Shown here piece by piece: positions 1 through 9,614 of a DNA stretch of 46,070 bases. Position numbers and translations under genes: made by a program. This stretch comes from Priestia flexa NBRC 15715. Its GTDB lineage: Bacteria > Bacillota > Bacilli > Bacillales > Bacillaceae_H. Location: positions 1 to 46,070 of the forward strand of contig NZ_BCVD01000012.1 in assembly GCF_001591565.1 (NCBI RefSeq), given 5' to 3'. The notes under the pieces were generated by a model. That model ran no database searches. It was not told the origin of the DNA and saw only the letters and a list, made by a program, of their open reading frames with translations. Position 1 is the first letter of the stretch; the number at the start of each line of letters is the position of its first letter.

Positions 1-5
1 ATTAT

Positions 6-80
6 TCCACAGTAGCTCAGTGGTAGAGCAATCGGCTGTTAACCGATCGGTCGTAGGTTCGAGTCCTACCTGTGGAGCCA
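6..80 (+). tRNA. tRNA-Asn (GTT)
   Basis: A complete cloverleaf. The acceptor stem pairs 6-12 with 70-76, the discriminator is G77 and CCA is encoded at 78-80. The anticodon GTT lies at 38-40 in a seven-base loop, which reads Asn codons. It is the first of three closely packed tRNAs; the cluster probably begins upstream of the window. Confidence 0.97.
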
Positions 81-87
81 TTATATT

Positions 88-178
88 GGGGAAGTACTCA
101 AGAGGCTGAAGAGGCGCCCCTGCTAAGGGTGTAGGTCGCGTAAGCGGCGCGAGGGTTCAAATCCCTCCTTCTCCGCCA
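88..178 (+). tRNA. tRNA-Ser (GCT)
   Basis: A long-variable-arm (class II) tRNA. The acceptor stem pairs 88-94 with 168-174, with one G-U pair at the third position. The discriminator is G175 and CCA is encoded at 176-178. The anticodon GCT lies at 122-124, which reads AGY serine codons. Only seven bases separate it from tRNA-Asn, so the two are probably co-transcribed. Confidence 0.97.
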
Positions 179-193
179 GTCAATTTTAATAAT

Positions 194-265
194 GGCCCGT
201 TGGTCAAGTGGTTAAGACACCGCCCTTTCACGGCGGTAACACGGGTTCGAATCCCGTACGGGTCA
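194..265 (+). tRNA. tRNA-Glu (TTC)
   Basis: The acceptor stem pairs 194-200 with 258-264, with one G-U pair, and the discriminator is A265. The anticodon TTC lies at 227-229. Unlike its two neighbours it has no encoded CCA (the next bases are TAT), so CCA must be added after transcription. It is the last tRNA before the terminators at 271-340. Confidence 0.97.
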
Positions 266-270
266 TATCT

Positions 271-302
271 AAAAAGGTTTGCATAAATGCAAACCTTTTT
301 TA
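271..302 (+). terminator. Terminator of the tRNA cluster
   Basis: An inverted repeat AAAAAGGTTTGC / GCAAACCTTTTT around a short loop at 283-288, ending in a T run. It sits six bases past tRNA-Glu and would end the tRNA transcript. Confidence 0.9.
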
Positions 303-310
303 TTTATTTG

Positions 311-340
311 AAAACCGTCTAATAAATAGATGGTTTTTTT
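311..340 (+). terminator. Second, tandem terminator
   Basis: The stem pairs 311-320 with 328-337, with one G-T wobble and a seven-base loop, followed by a T run. It backs up the first terminator and insulates the glycogen operon from tRNA transcription. Confidence 0.75.
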
Positions 341-464
341 ATTTTCGTAAAAATATTCAGAAAAGAAGGAAAAAACAGCTGCTTTATGGAATGTAAATTA
401 GATAATAGAAATGATAGAAGAAAGGTTTATTTACTAGGTTAATTGTTATCAAGGAGGGGTATTT

Positions 465-2399
465 TTGAATTCGACTGTTCAACCTACTGATTTTGACATC
501 CATCTTTATCACGAAGGAAATTTATTTCATAGTTATAAGCTTTTTGGGGCACATAAGTTAACAATAAACAGCACAGAGGGAGTACGTTTTTCTGTCTGGG
601 CTCCTAATGCTTCTGCAGTAAGTATTGTGGGTGATTTTAATGAATGGAACGGTTTGAATCACCGGCTAGAGCGATTAAATTCTGAAGGGATATGGACAAT
701 ATTCATTCCGTATCTTGAAGAGAATATGATTTATAAATATGAAATTACAACTCGTGATGGAACAAAACTACTAAAAGCTGATCCTTATGCTTTTCATAGT
801 GAAGTAAGACCCGATACTGCTTCTAAAATTTATTATTTAGAAGGGTACAAGTGGGGAGATCAGTATTGGAAACGTAAGAAGAAACAACAAACTATTTATG
901 AAAAGCCTATGTGTATTTACGAATTACATGCTGGTTCATGGAAAGTTCATGAGGATGGTGAACTATATACGTATCGTGAGTTAGCTGAAGAGTTAATTCC
1001 TTATGTAATAGAACAAGGGTTTACTCATATCGAACTATTACCTCTAGTTGAGCATCCGCTCGATAAATCTTGGGGGTACCAAGGAACTGGTTATTTTTCT
1101 GCAACCAGTCGATACGGTTCACCACATGATTTAATGTATTTTATTGACCAGTGTCATCAAAGCAGCATAGGTGTTCTTTTAGATTGGGTTCCAGGGCATT
1201 TTTGTAAAGATGCGCATGGATTATATATGTTTGATGGTTCACCCACGTATGAATATAAGAACGAATTAGATCGCGAAAACTATACATGGGGCACGGCTAA
1301 TTTTGACTTAGGTAAACCGGAAGTACAAAGTTTCTTAATATCAAATGCACTTTTTTGGTTAGAATACTTTCACATTGATGGTTTTAGAGTCGATGCTGTT
1401 GCTAATATGTTATATTGGCCAAATTCTCATGAATTGGTTGAGAATCAATATGCTGTTCAATTCTTAAGAAAGCTGAATGAGGCGGTTTTTGCTTATGATT
1501 CGACTATCTTAATGATGGCTGAAGATTCAACGGATTGGCCATTAGTTACGGCTCCCACATATGACGGTGGGCTAGGTTTTAATTATAAATGGAACATGGG
1601 CTGGATGAACGATGTTTTAACTTATATGGAAGCCGACATTCATCAAAGAGCAAATCTTCATGAAAAAATGACTTTCTCTTTAATGTATGCCTTTAATGAA
1701 AACTTTATTTTACCATTCTCTCATGATGAAGTAGTTCATGGAAAGAAATCATTGTTAAATAAAATGCCTGGAGACTATTGGAGGAAATTTGCACAGCTTC
1801 GGTTATTATACGGTTATTTTATTGCTCATCCTGGCAAAAAATTGCTATTTATGGGCGGAGAATTTGGTCAGTTTGATGAGTGGAAAGACGCAAGTGATTT
1901 AGATTGGCAGCTATATGACTTTGATATGCACCAAAGTTTAAATAGCTATTTCAAAGAACTTCTTAAGATTTATAAACGAAGTAAACCACTTTATGAATTA
2001 GATCATCAAGAAGAGGGTTTCTCTTGGATTGATGTGAATAATCGAGAACAAAAAATCTTTTCATTTATTCGAACATCAACAAATAGTCAAGATAAGCTTG
2101 TTGTGGTATGTAACTTCTCAGATGTTCCATATCATGCATATAAAGTAGGTGTTCCTCTAAACACAGAATATGTTGAGGTCATCAATAGTGATCATGTTGA
2201 TTTTGGAGGTTCTGGAGTTGTTAACCCAAAACCTTTAAAAGTAATCGAAGAAGGATTTCATGGTCTACCATTTCATATTGAAATGGATGTACCACCCTTT
2301 GGGATTAGCATCATGAGAACAAAGAAAAAACGGGGGGAGAGAAGAAACAATGTTAAAAAAGAAGTGCGTAGCGATGTTGTTGGCAGGAGGAAAAGGTAG
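465..2399 (+). CDS. glgB: 1,4-alpha-glucan branching enzyme GlgB
   Basis: Introduces alpha-1,6 branches into glycogen (cytoplasmic, GH13). An N-terminal CBM48-type domain (about 30-130) precedes the TIM barrel. Visible catalytic residues are the nucleophile D310 in DGFRVDA, acid/base E353 in MAED and D421 in PFSHDE. The TTG start is chosen because AAGGAGGGG at 451-459 sits five bases upstream and no better start exists. It is the first gene of glgBCDAP. At 644 residues it is somewhat longer than B. subtilis GlgB. Its last 17 codons run 50 bases into glgC and encode a very basic tail rich in K and R that looks like read-through of the glgC start region rather than enzyme. The family assignment is certain; the role of the tail is unknown. 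Confidence 0.96.
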   Translation: MNSTVQPTDFDIHLYHEGNLFHSYKLFGAHKLTINSTEGVRFSVWAPNASAVSIVGDFNEWNGLNHRLERLNSEGIWTIFIPYLEENMIYKYEITTRDGTKLLKADPYAFHSEVRPDTASKIYYLEGYKWGDQYWKRKKKQQTIYEKPMCIYELHAGSWKVHEDGELYTYRELAEELIPYVIEQGFTHIELLPLVEHPLDKSWGYQGTGYFSATSRYGSPHDLMYFIDQCHQSSIGVLLDWVPGHFCKDAHGLYMFDGSPTYEYKNELDRENYTWGTANFDLGKPEVQSFLISNALFWLEYFHIDGFRVDAVANMLYWPNSHELVENQYAVQFLRKLNEAVFAYDSTILMMAEDSTDWPLVTAPTYDGGLGFNYKWNMGWMNDVLTYMEADIHQRANLHEKMTFSLMYAFNENFILPFSHDEVVHGKKSLLNKMPGDYWRKFAQLRLLYGYFIAHPGKKLLFMGGEFGQFDEWKDASDLDWQLYDFDMHQSLNSYFKELLKIYKRSKPLYELDHQEEGFSWIDVNNREQKIFSFIRTSTNSQDKLVVVCNFSDVPYHAYKVGVPLNTEYVEVINSDHVDFGGSGVVNPKPLKVIEEGFHGLPFHIEMDVPPFGISIMRTKKKRGERRNNVKKEVRSDVVGRRKR

Positions 2400-3492
2400 T
2401 CGATTAAGTTCGCTTACAAAAAATTTAGCAAAGCCAGCTGTTCCATTTGGTGGGAAGTATCGAATTATTGATTTTGCGCTAAGCAATTGCTCCAACTCTG
2501 GGATTGAAACAGTTGGAATTTTAACGCAGTACCAGCCTTTACTCTTACACTCTTACATTGGTATTGGAAGCGCTTGGGACTTAGATAGAAGAAACGGAGG
2601 CGTTACTGTATTACCTCCTTATTCAGAGTCATCAGGGGTAAAGTGGTATAAAGGAACTGCTAGCGCTATTTATGAAAACCTAAACTACCTATGCCAGTAT
2701 GAGCCTGAGTATGTGTTAATTTTATCAGGAGACCATATTTACAAAATGAATTATGAAAGTATGCTAGATTATCATATTGAAAAAGAAGCAGATGTATCTA
2801 TCTCAGTAATTGAAGTTCCTTGGGATGAAGCAAGTAGGTTTGGAATTTTAAATACAAATGAAGCCTTAGAAGTTCAAGAATTTGATGAAAAGCCACAGTA
2901 TCCAAAAAATAACTTGGCATCTATGGGTATTTATATTTTTAAATGGAATATTCTTAAAGAATATTTAGAAATGGATGCACGTAACCCTTATTCTAGTCAT
3001 GACTTCGGAAAAGATGTCATTCCGCTATTGTTAGAAGAGAAAAAGCGTTTAATGGCATATCCATTTAAAGGATATTGGAAGGATGTAGGAACGGTTAAGA
3101 GTCTATGGGAAGCAAATATGGATTTATTAGATGAAAGTGATGAGCTCAATTTATTTGACTCTTCGTGGAAGGTCTATTCCGTAAATCCGAGTCAACCCCC
3201 TCAATACATTGCTCCAACAGCATGCGTCGTAGAATCATTAGTCAATGAAGGCTGCGTAGTTGAAGGTAGTATTGAACGTTCCGTGTTATTTCCAGGTGTA
3301 CAAATTGGTAGTGGTTCAGAAATAAAGCGAAGCGTTGTGATGCCATCAGCAAAGGTTGGCGTAAACGTATATATTGAAAATGCTATTATTCCGTCAGACG
3401 TAATTATTCCAGATGGAACAATTATTAAGCCAACCAAGGGAAAAGAAGAAGTTATTTTAGTGACGAATGAACTGTTAGAGTCCATTTCATAA
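2350..3492 (+). CDS. glgC: Glucose-1-phosphate adenylyltransferase GlgC
   Basis: Makes ADP-glucose from glucose-1-phosphate and ATP, the committed step of glycogen synthesis. The N-terminal nucleotidyltransferase domain carries the dinucleotide-binding motif AGGKGSRL at 12-19 and the catalytic SGDH with D128. The C-terminal part (about 290-380) is a left-handed beta-helix with hexapeptide-like repeats. The length (380) is normal. The ATG follows a G-rich ribosome site at 2331-2340 that lies inside glgB, so translation of the two genes is probably coupled. It pairs with GlgD, encoded next, as catalytic subunit of a heterotetramer as in Geobacillus and B. subtilis. Confidence 0.97.
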   Translation: MLKKKCVAMLLAGGKGSRLSSLTKNLAKPAVPFGGKYRIIDFALSNCSNSGIETVGILTQYQPLLLHSYIGIGSAWDLDRRNGGVTVLPPYSESSGVKWYKGTASAIYENLNYLCQYEPEYVLILSGDHIYKMNYESMLDYHIEKEADVSISVIEVPWDEASRFGILNTNEALEVQEFDEKPQYPKNNLASMGIYIFKWNILKEYLEMDARNPYSSHDFGKDVIPLLLEEKKRLMAYPFKGYWKDVGTVKSLWEANMDLLDESDELNLFDSSWKVYSVNPSQPPQYIAPTACVVESLVNEGCVVEGSIERSVLFPGVQIGSGSEIKRSVVMPSAKVGVNVYIENAIIPSDVIIPDGTIIKPTKGKEEVILVTNELLESIS

Positions 3493-3523
3493 CGCATTTA
3501 ATTAACAGAGAGGATGAACTACA

Positions 3524-4549
3524 TTGAATAATCAAATGCTAGGCATTATTGATGCTTGCACAACTACGAGCTCCTTACAACCATTAACTTTTTATCGTTC
3601 AATTGCGGCTGTTCCATTTGCAGGACGCTACCGATTAATTGATTTTATGCTATCAAACATGGTTAATTCTGGTGTGCAAAGCGTAGCTATATTTCCGAAA
3701 AATCGCTATCGTGCTCTTACCGACCATATTGGTTCAGGCAAGGAGTGGGATTTAGACCGAAAAAGAGATGGTCTATTCATTTTTCCACCTGTAAAAAACG
3801 ATTTAAAATTAGAAGACCCATCGCTAATTGCTCAATTCCGCTATCATATTGATTATTTCCTTCGAAGTAAACAAGATTACGTTATTATTGCAAACAGCTA
3901 TACCATTTGTACCATTGATTTTAACCAAGTATTAAAGCGTCATGTAGCTCAAGGTGCAGTTGTAACGTCAGTAGTGAACGGTAATACACCTCTAAATATA
4001 TACATTATTAATAAAAAAGCGTTACTTGATATCCTACAAAATGAAACCCAAGACTTTGATACGATTACAGAGCTCGTACACTATCTTTCTTCGTCCTCGA
4101 AAGTGATCACGTATGAGCAAAATGGGTACCTTTCTCAAGTAGATTCGCTAGAAGCCTATTATAAAGCTAGTATGGATATTTTATCTGCAGAAACGTGGAA
4201 GCAGCTATTTTTAAGAACTCGTCCAGTCTATACAAAAACAAAAGATGAACCTCCAACACGCTATGCAAAAACAGCTGTCGTGAAAAATTCAATGATTGCT
4301 AACGGTTGCGTTATTGAAGGGCATGTGGAAAATAGTATTATTTTCCGAGGAGTAAAGATAGGAAAAGGTGCAGTTGTTAAAAATAGTATCGTGATGCAAA
4401 AAGGAGCTATTCTTGAGAATAGTGTATTAAACTATGTTGTTTTAGATAAAGATGTAAAAATAGGTAGTCATGAAGAGTTGAATGGTGAACCTAATCTACC
4501 AAGAGTATTAGCAAAAGGAACAGTTCAAGGAGCGTTGATGAATTCGTGA
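3524..4549 (+). CDS. glgD: ADP-glucose pyrophosphorylase regulatory subunit GlgD
   Basis: A GlgC paralogue that has lost the catalytic signature. The N-terminal glycine-rich AGGKGSRL is replaced by a degenerate [10 protein letters not shown] stretch, and the SGDH catalytic segment reads NSYT. The C-terminal beta-helix repeats (about 250-330) are kept. In Bacillaceae GlgD forms a complex with GlgC and raises its activity; on its own it is essentially inactive. The TTG start is supported by AGAGAGGATG just upstream. It ends in a GTGA overlap with glgA, typical of translational coupling. The 341-residue length is normal. Confidence 0.94.
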   Translation: MNNQMLGIIDACTTTSSLQPLTFYRSIAAVPFAGRYRLIDFMLSNMVNSGVQSVAIFPKNRYRALTDHIGSGKEWDLDRKRDGLFIFPPVKNDLKLEDPSLIAQFRYHIDYFLRSKQDYVIIANSYTICTIDFNQVLKRHVAQGAVVTSVVNGNTPLNIYIINKKALLDILQNETQDFDTITELVHYLSSSSKVITYEQNGYLSQVDSLEAYYKASMDILSAETWKQLFLRTRPVYTKTKDEPPTRYAKTAVVKNSMIANGCVIEGHVENSIIFRGVKIGKGAVVKNSIVMQKGAILENSVLNYVVLDKDVKIGSHEELNGEPNLPRVLAKGTVQGALMNS

Positions 4550-5976
4550 ATGTATTATTTGCAGTGTCAGAATGTGTACCCTTTATTAAAACAGGGGGAT
4601 TAGCAGACGTAGCTGGTGCTTTGCCTAAAGAATTGAAGCAGTTGGGTACTAACGTGTCCGTGATTATGCCTAAGTATAGCTTGATTTCTGAGAAGTACAG
4701 TGAGCAGATGACTCTAGAAAAAGTGATCTACGTCCAAGTTGGCTGGAGAAGACAATATTGTGGGATTTATACGCTAGAAATGAATGGTACTCAGTACATT
4801 TTTATCGATAATGAATACTATTTTAAAAGAGATAGTCTGTACGGTCATTATGATGATGCGGAGCGCTTTGCTTTTTTCTCCAAAGCGGTACTAGAGGCTA
4901 TTCCAACTCTAGTAAATGAGCCGGATATTATTCATTGTCATGACTGGCATACAGCCATGATTCCGTTTCTATTAAGAGCACAATATAGTATGTATGACCA
5001 TATTGAGACAGTATTCACCATTCATAACTTACAATTTCAGGGTATCTTTCCAAAGCAGAATTTATATGAGCTATTAAACTTAAATGAGTATCATTTTACG
5101 TCCAACCAGTTAGAGTTTTATGGCAATTTAAATTTTATGAAAGGCGGCATTGTCTCTGCGGATAAAATTACGACAGTGAGCCCAACTTATCGAAATGAAA
5201 TCCAAATGCCTTATTATGGTGAAAAGTTAGATGGGTTACTAAGACAACGAGACCAGGATTTGATAGGGATTGTAAATGGTATTGATGACCAAGCCTATAA
5301 TCCGGAAAATGATGAATTAATTGCATTTAACTACTCAGCTCAAGATTTAGCAGGTAAGTATAAGAATAAAGAAGATTTACAAGCATACCTTGGATTAGAT
5401 GTGAGAAATGATGTTCCACTTGTTTCAATGGTCACGCGATTAACAAAGCAAAAAGGGTTAGATCTTGTAAAGCATGTTTTTCATGAAATAATTCGTTTAG
5501 ATGCGCAGGTTGTTATACTGGGAACAGGTGAAGCAGAATTTGAATCATTTTTTAAAGAGATGGAATCTCAGTATCCCAATCAGGTAAAAGCAATTATTGG
5601 TTTTAATGAAGCGCTAGCGCATAAAGTGTATGCAGGATCAGATTTATTTTTAATGCCTTCAAAGTTTGAGCCATGTGGATTAGGTCAATTAATTGCGTTA
5701 CGCTATGGTGCAATACCCATCGTTAGAGAAACAGGTGGGCTAAACGATACGGTCCTTTCGTATAATGAGTATACCTACGAAGGAAACGGATTTACTTTTG
5801 CAAACTATAACGCTCACGATATGCTTTACACAATTGAAAGGGCAATTTCCTTTTACAATGATAAGGACGTATGGGAGAAATTAATGCGAGACGCTATGAG
5901 TCAAGATTATAGCTGGGCGCAATCGGCATTTAAATACAATCAACTATATGCGAACTTAACATCTATTTCATCTTGA
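4546..5976 (+). CDS. glgA: Glycogen synthase GlgA (ADP-glucose, GT5)
   Basis: Elongates alpha-1,4-glucan chains from ADP-glucose. The N terminus has the ADP-binding loop KTGGLAD at 15-21, and the C-terminal Rossmann domain carries the conserved segment [10 protein letters not shown] with the acidic residue that contacts substrate. The length (476) is typical of bacterial GT5 synthases. The GTG start overlaps the glgD stop by four bases. The nearest AAGGAG (4527-4532) is 13 bases away, which is long, so coupled re-initiation is likely. Confidence 0.96.
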   Translation: MNVLFAVSECVPFIKTGGLADVAGALPKELKQLGTNVSVIMPKYSLISEKYSEQMTLEKVIYVQVGWRRQYCGIYTLEMNGTQYIFIDNEYYFKRDSLYGHYDDAERFAFFSKAVLEAIPTLVNEPDIIHCHDWHTAMIPFLLRAQYSMYDHIETVFTIHNLQFQGIFPKQNLYELLNLNEYHFTSNQLEFYGNLNFMKGGIVSADKITTVSPTYRNEIQMPYYGEKLDGLLRQRDQDLIGIVNGIDDQAYNPENDELIAFNYSAQDLAGKYKNKEDLQAYLGLDVRNDVPLVSMVTRLTKQKGLDLVKHVFHEIIRLDAQVVILGTGEAEFESFFKEMESQYPNQVKAIIGFNEALAHKVYAGSDLFLMPSKFEPCGLGQLIALRYGAIPIVRETGGLNDTVLSYNEYTYEGNGFTFANYNAHDMLYTIERAISFYNDKDVWEKLMRDAMSQDYSWAQSAFKYNQLYANLTSISS

Positions 5977-5989
5977 AAGGGTGATAAGC

Positions 5990-8401
5990 TTGTTCTCTAA
6001 TAAAGAAAGCTTTCAAAAAGTATTTTTAAAAAAGTTAGAAATGACTTATGGGAAAAGCTTCAAAGAATCGACGGTACAAGATCAATACCATACGTTAGGA
6101 AATATGGTGAGAGAGTATATTAGTAGTGATTGGATTGCTACTAATGAGGCTCAGAGATCAAATCACTCAAAACAAGTGTATTATCTATCGATTGAATTTC
6201 TATTAGGCAGGCTATTAGGACAAAACTTACTTAATCTTGGAATAAAAGAAGTAGTTGAAGAAGGGTTAAAGGATTTAAATATTTCACTAGAAGAGATTGA
6301 GGAAATTGAAGCAGATGCTGGGTTAGGGAATGGTGGATTGGGCCGGTTAGCTGCTTGCTTTTTAGATTCTTTAGCCTCTTTAAATTTACCAGGGCATGGA
6401 TGTGGAATTCGATATAAGCATGGGTTATTCGATCAAAAGATTGTGGATGGCTTTCAAGTAGAGTTACCTGAACAATGGCTTCGCCACGGTAACTCTTGGG
6501 AAGTGAGGAAAGTTGATCAATCCATTGAAGTGAACTTCTGGGGAGATGTTGAATATTACAGTGATAATGGCAAACTAGCATTTCGACATATTAACGGAGA
6601 GTCTATTTTAGCTGTGCCGTACGACATTCCTGTAGTAGGTTATGACACGACTACAGTGAATACGCTTCGACTTTGGAATGCAGAACCTGCCTCATTTCCA
6701 GTACATAAAGACGTAATGCAGTATAAAAGAGAAACGGAAGCAGTCTCTGAATTTTTATATCCAGATGACACCCATGAAGATGGTAAAATTTTAAGGTTAA
6801 AGCAGCAATATTTTCTTGTATCAGCTAGTTTGCAAAGTATTGTTCGTTCACATCGTATCGTATACGGGACGCTTGCCAATCTACATGAAAAAGTAGCTAT
6901 TCATATTAATGACACTCACCCTGTATTAGCTATACCAGAGCTTATGCGCATTCTATTAGATGAGGAAAAGCTTAGCTGGGATGATGCTTGGCATATTACT
7001 ACACAAACAATCTCATATACGAATCATACAACGTTATCTGAAGCTTTAGAAAAATGGCCAATTCATTTATTTAAGCCACTTCTTCCTCGCATTTATATGA
7101 TTGTGGAAGAAATTAACCAGCGCTTTTGTGAAGAGTTGTGGAAACGATATCCTTATCAATGGAAAAGAATTGAGGATATGGCAATTATCGCACATGATAT
7201 GGTGAAAATGGCTCATTTAGCTATTGTAGGCAGCCATAAAGTAAACGGTGTAGCTAAAATACACACCGATATTTTGAAAAAGCGAGAAATGAAAAACTTC
7301 TTTGATTTCTATCCACAGAAATTTATTAATAAAACAAATGGTATTACTCATAGACGATGGCTGTTAAAGGCGAATCCAGAATTATCAATACTTCTCAATG
7401 AAACCATTGGTGATGAATGGGTGAAAAACCCTTACGCATTAAAACAGTTGGAACCTTATGCTCAAGATAAAAATTTTAAAGACCAATTAAAAAAAGTAAA
7501 GCAACAGCGAAAAGATATTTTAAGCGAAGTTATCAAAAAGCAAACTGGTATTGAAATAAATCCACAATCAATCTTTGATGTGCAGGTGAAGAGACTGCAT
7601 GCTTATAAGCGACAGTTGCTAAATGTACTTCATATTATGTACCTGTACAATCGTTTAAAAGAGGATTCTAACTTTAAAATTGTACCGAGAACGTTCATCT
7701 TTGGGGCAAAAGCTTCCCCAGGATATTATTATGCTAAGAAGGTTATTAAGTTAATTAACTCAGTGGCTGATGTAGTAAATAGTGATCCCGTCACATCGCC
7801 GTTTTTAAAAGTTGTTTTTCTCGAAAACTACCGTGTTTCTTTAGCTGAAGATGTGTTTACAGCAGCGGATGTTAGTGAACAAATCTCAACTGCTAGTAAA
7901 GAAGCATCAGGAACAGGGAATATGAAATTTATGATGAACGGTGCTTTAACCGTTGGAACAATGGATGGAGCAAACGTAGAAATTGCGGAAGTTGTTGGAG
8001 AAAATAATATGTTTATCTTTGGCTTATCATCCGAGGAAGTTCTACACTATCAACAAAACGGTGGGTATCGTTCATTTGATTATTACCATCATGATCAACG
8101 AATCAAAAAAGTGTTAGAGCAGCTTATAAACGGCTTTTTTAAGAATACTTATGATTTATTTGAGCCAATTTATGATTCTTTGTTAATGCAAAATGATGAA
8201 TACTATGTACTGAGAGACTTTGCGTCCTACGTTCAAGCACAGGAAAAAGTAAATCAAGCATATGGTGACAAAGACAAGTGGTTTGAAATGAGTGCGTTAA
8301 ACATTGCTCAATCAGGTTATTTCTCTAGTGATCGCACAATATCAGAATATGCAAAGGAAATTTGGGAGATTAATTCATCAAAACAAATATTATCATACTA
8401 A
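5990..8401 (+). CDS. glgP: Glycogen phosphorylase GlgP
   Basis: Releases glucose-1-phosphate from glycogen chain ends (GT35, PLP-dependent). The PLP-lysine region SGTGNMKFMMNGA and the substrate segment NGITHRRWL are intact. About 803 residues, normal for the family. I choose TTG at 5990 over the in-frame GTG at 5981: the ribosome site AAAGGGTG (5976-5982) would overlap the GTG but is seven bases from the TTG, and the family N terminus (MFSNKE-like) fits the later start. Last gene of the operon, followed directly by a terminator. The operon thus holds both synthesis and breakdown. Confidence 0.95.
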   Translation: MFSNKESFQKVFLKKLEMTYGKSFKESTVQDQYHTLGNMVREYISSDWIATNEAQRSNHSKQVYYLSIEFLLGRLLGQNLLNLGIKEVVEEGLKDLNISLEEIEEIEADAGLGNGGLGRLAACFLDSLASLNLPGHGCGIRYKHGLFDQKIVDGFQVELPEQWLRHGNSWEVRKVDQSIEVNFWGDVEYYSDNGKLAFRHINGESILAVPYDIPVVGYDTTTVNTLRLWNAEPASFPVHKDVMQYKRETEAVSEFLYPDDTHEDGKILRLKQQYFLVSASLQSIVRSHRIVYGTLANLHEKVAIHINDTHPVLAIPELMRILLDEEKLSWDDAWHITTQTISYTNHTTLSEALEKWPIHLFKPLLPRIYMIVEEINQRFCEELWKRYPYQWKRIEDMAIIAHDMVKMAHLAIVGSHKVNGVAKIHTDILKKREMKNFFDFYPQKFINKTNGITHRRWLLKANPELSILLNETIGDEWVKNPYALKQLEPYAQDKNFKDQLKKVKQQRKDILSEVIKKQTGIEINPQSIFDVQVKRLHAYKRQLLNVLHIMYLYNRLKEDSNFKIVPRTFIFGAKASPGYYYAKKVIKLINSVADVVNSDPVTSPFLKVVFLENYRVSLAEDVFTAADVSEQISTASKEASGTGNMKFMMNGALTVGTMDGANVEIAEVVGENNMFIFGLSSEEVLHYQQNGGYRSFDYYHHDQRIKKVLEQLINGFFKNTYDLFEPIYDSLLMQNDEYYVLRDFASYVQAQEKVNQAYGDKDKWFEMSALNIAQSGYFSSDRTISEYAKEIWEINSSKQILSY

Positions 8402-8430
8402 AAAAGGAGCCTTTAGGCTCCTTTTTATCT
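8401..8430 (+). terminator. Terminator of glgBCDAP
   Basis: AAAAAGGAGCC / GGCTCCTTTTT around a four-base loop, beginning at the last base of the glgP stop codon. A classic rho-independent terminator. Confidence 0.93.
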
Positions 8431-8473
8431 ATTGTCACCACTTAAGAAATTCCCTTAAAGGTATATTCAACAT

Positions 8474-8507
8474 AAAAAAACAGGAGTATTACGCTACTCC
8501 TGTTAAT
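8474..8507 (-). terminator. Terminator of yteA
   Basis: Read on the minus strand, AACAGGAGTA pairs with TACTCCTGTT, followed by a T run. The stem includes the yteA stop codon. It converges with the glg terminator. Confidence 0.88.
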
Positions 8508-9246
8508 CTGTATAATGTTCTTTCTCGTGAGAAGGGAGGTCACCAAAAGTGGTCATGATGCCTTCTTCATCTAAGCTTTGCTCATACTCTTCATGCTGCT
8601 TGGACGGATAGACAACAATTTCTTTTCCATATAAATCAGTACCTACAAAGTTCTCATAGTCTTCTACATAACCGACGTTTTCGTCATGCTCAATATATGT
8701 GTCGTTATAAGAAGAAATATCTCCTTCAAAATCAGATGGGGACTCAGACGTTCCATACCTCTCTACGTCTTGCCAAGAATCTTCTGCGTCATATTCAGTT
8801 GCTCCGGAAGTGTCCAGGTCGTATTGTCCAAATGGATGACGAAGATTTAATTCTTCGATAGGTCTTTGGTGTGATGTTTCCTGAGATGGACTATGCTCTT
8901 TACAATACAACGTGGTAGGAACTGCTTCTAGTCGTTCAAAGCTAATATCCTTCCCACATGTTTTACATTTTCCATATGTGGTTGCCTCCATCGCATTTAA
9001 AGCAGTCTTAATTTCCTCTAGCTCTTCCCGTGTATGTTCATATAATGCAATGTCTTTTTCCCGTTCATAAATTTCACTCGCCATATCTCCAGGGTGGTTA
9101 TCATAACTTGATAACTCCCCTGTTGAATCATGTAAACTTTGGGATGTTAATCCAAAATCATTATTATCTTTTAACTGGTTTAGTAAGTTTTCCTGCTCAG
9201 TTAATAATACGTCCCTTAATTGGTTTAGCTGCTTGTTGGAAATCAT
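8503..9246 (-). CDS. yteA: YteA family DksA/TraR-type zinc-finger protein
   Basis: A 247-residue acidic protein with an N-terminal coiled-coil region (about 1-85, including a run of E/K residues at 60-80) and a DksA/TraR-like zinc finger: C94-x2-C97 and C115-x2-H118. The last ligand is His rather than Cys, which I believe is normal for the YteA family. Beyond 125 the chain is acidic, low in hydrophobics and predicted disordered. DksA-fold proteins act at the RNA polymerase secondary channel; a regulatory role for YteA is inferred, not shown. It lies between glg and men, as yteA lies beside men in B. subtilis. The ATG follows AAAAGGGAGAG. Confidence 0.85.
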   Translation of the reverse strand: MISNKQLNQLRDVLLTEQENLLNQLKDNNDFGLTSQSLHDSTGELSSYDNHPGDMASEIYEREKDIALYEHTREELEEIKTALNAMEATTYGKCKTCGKDISFERLEAVPTTLYCKEHSPSQETSHQRPIEELNLRHPFGQYDLDTSGATEYDAEDSWQDVERYGTSESPSDFEGDISSYNDTYIEHDENVGYVEDYENFVGTDLYGKEIVVYPSKQHEEYEQSLDEEGIMTTFGDLPSHEKEHYTD

Positions 9247-9614
9247 AAAAATTCTCTCCCTTTTCCCTTGAATTACTCAATTCCACATTATTATGTGTTA
9301 AATGATTTAAAAAAATTAAGCTCTATCGTGTTTCACATGTGAAATGATTGGCATTTATGATGAAATGTGTAATGACTTCTTCCATTAGTTATGGAAAAAC
9401 TAGGTGGTAGATACTTTCAATGATGAAGGAGAGTTGATACTTTCCGTAGTTATATCACGTAACGCAGAAACCAAGAGCACAAACTCGTTAACTTCTGATG
9501 AGATATGATACAATCTTATCAAAGGAATTCAGTTGTCAAACTAGATTTTTTTACAACGAAAGTTTATAATAAATTGGTTAAAGACTTACGAGATTATAAA
9601 CGGGGGGACGTAGT
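9247..9614. other. Intergenic region between yteA and menF
   Basis: A 368-base divergent control region without a convincing ORF. It holds the yteA ribosome site, a perfect 14-base palindrome at 9331-9344 and two weak promoter candidates for menF: an extended -10, TGATACAAT, at 9506-9514, and TATAAT at 9565-9570 lacking a well-spaced -35. No riboswitch fold or terminator was recognised. Confidence 0.6.
9331..9344. promoter_or_regulatory. Perfect 14-base palindrome, possible operator
   Basis: TTTCACATGTGAAA is its own reverse complement. It sits about 85 bases upstream of the yteA start and 270 upstream of menF. The form suits a dimeric regulator, but no regulator is identified. Confidence 0.3.

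Noticed and set aside
208-396. 62-residue open frame over tRNA-Glu and the terminators
   Set aside because: It runs through a tRNA and two terminator hairpins and has no ribosome site or protein-like composition.
5981-5989. GTG at 5981 as glgP start
   Set aside because: It overlaps its own Shine-Dalgarno sequence; TTG at 5990 is properly spaced.
9533-9570. TTGTCA (9533) with TATAAT (9565) as the menF promoter
   Set aside because: The spacer is 26 bases, too long for SigA; the extended -10 at 9506-9514 is a slightly better candidate but also weak.
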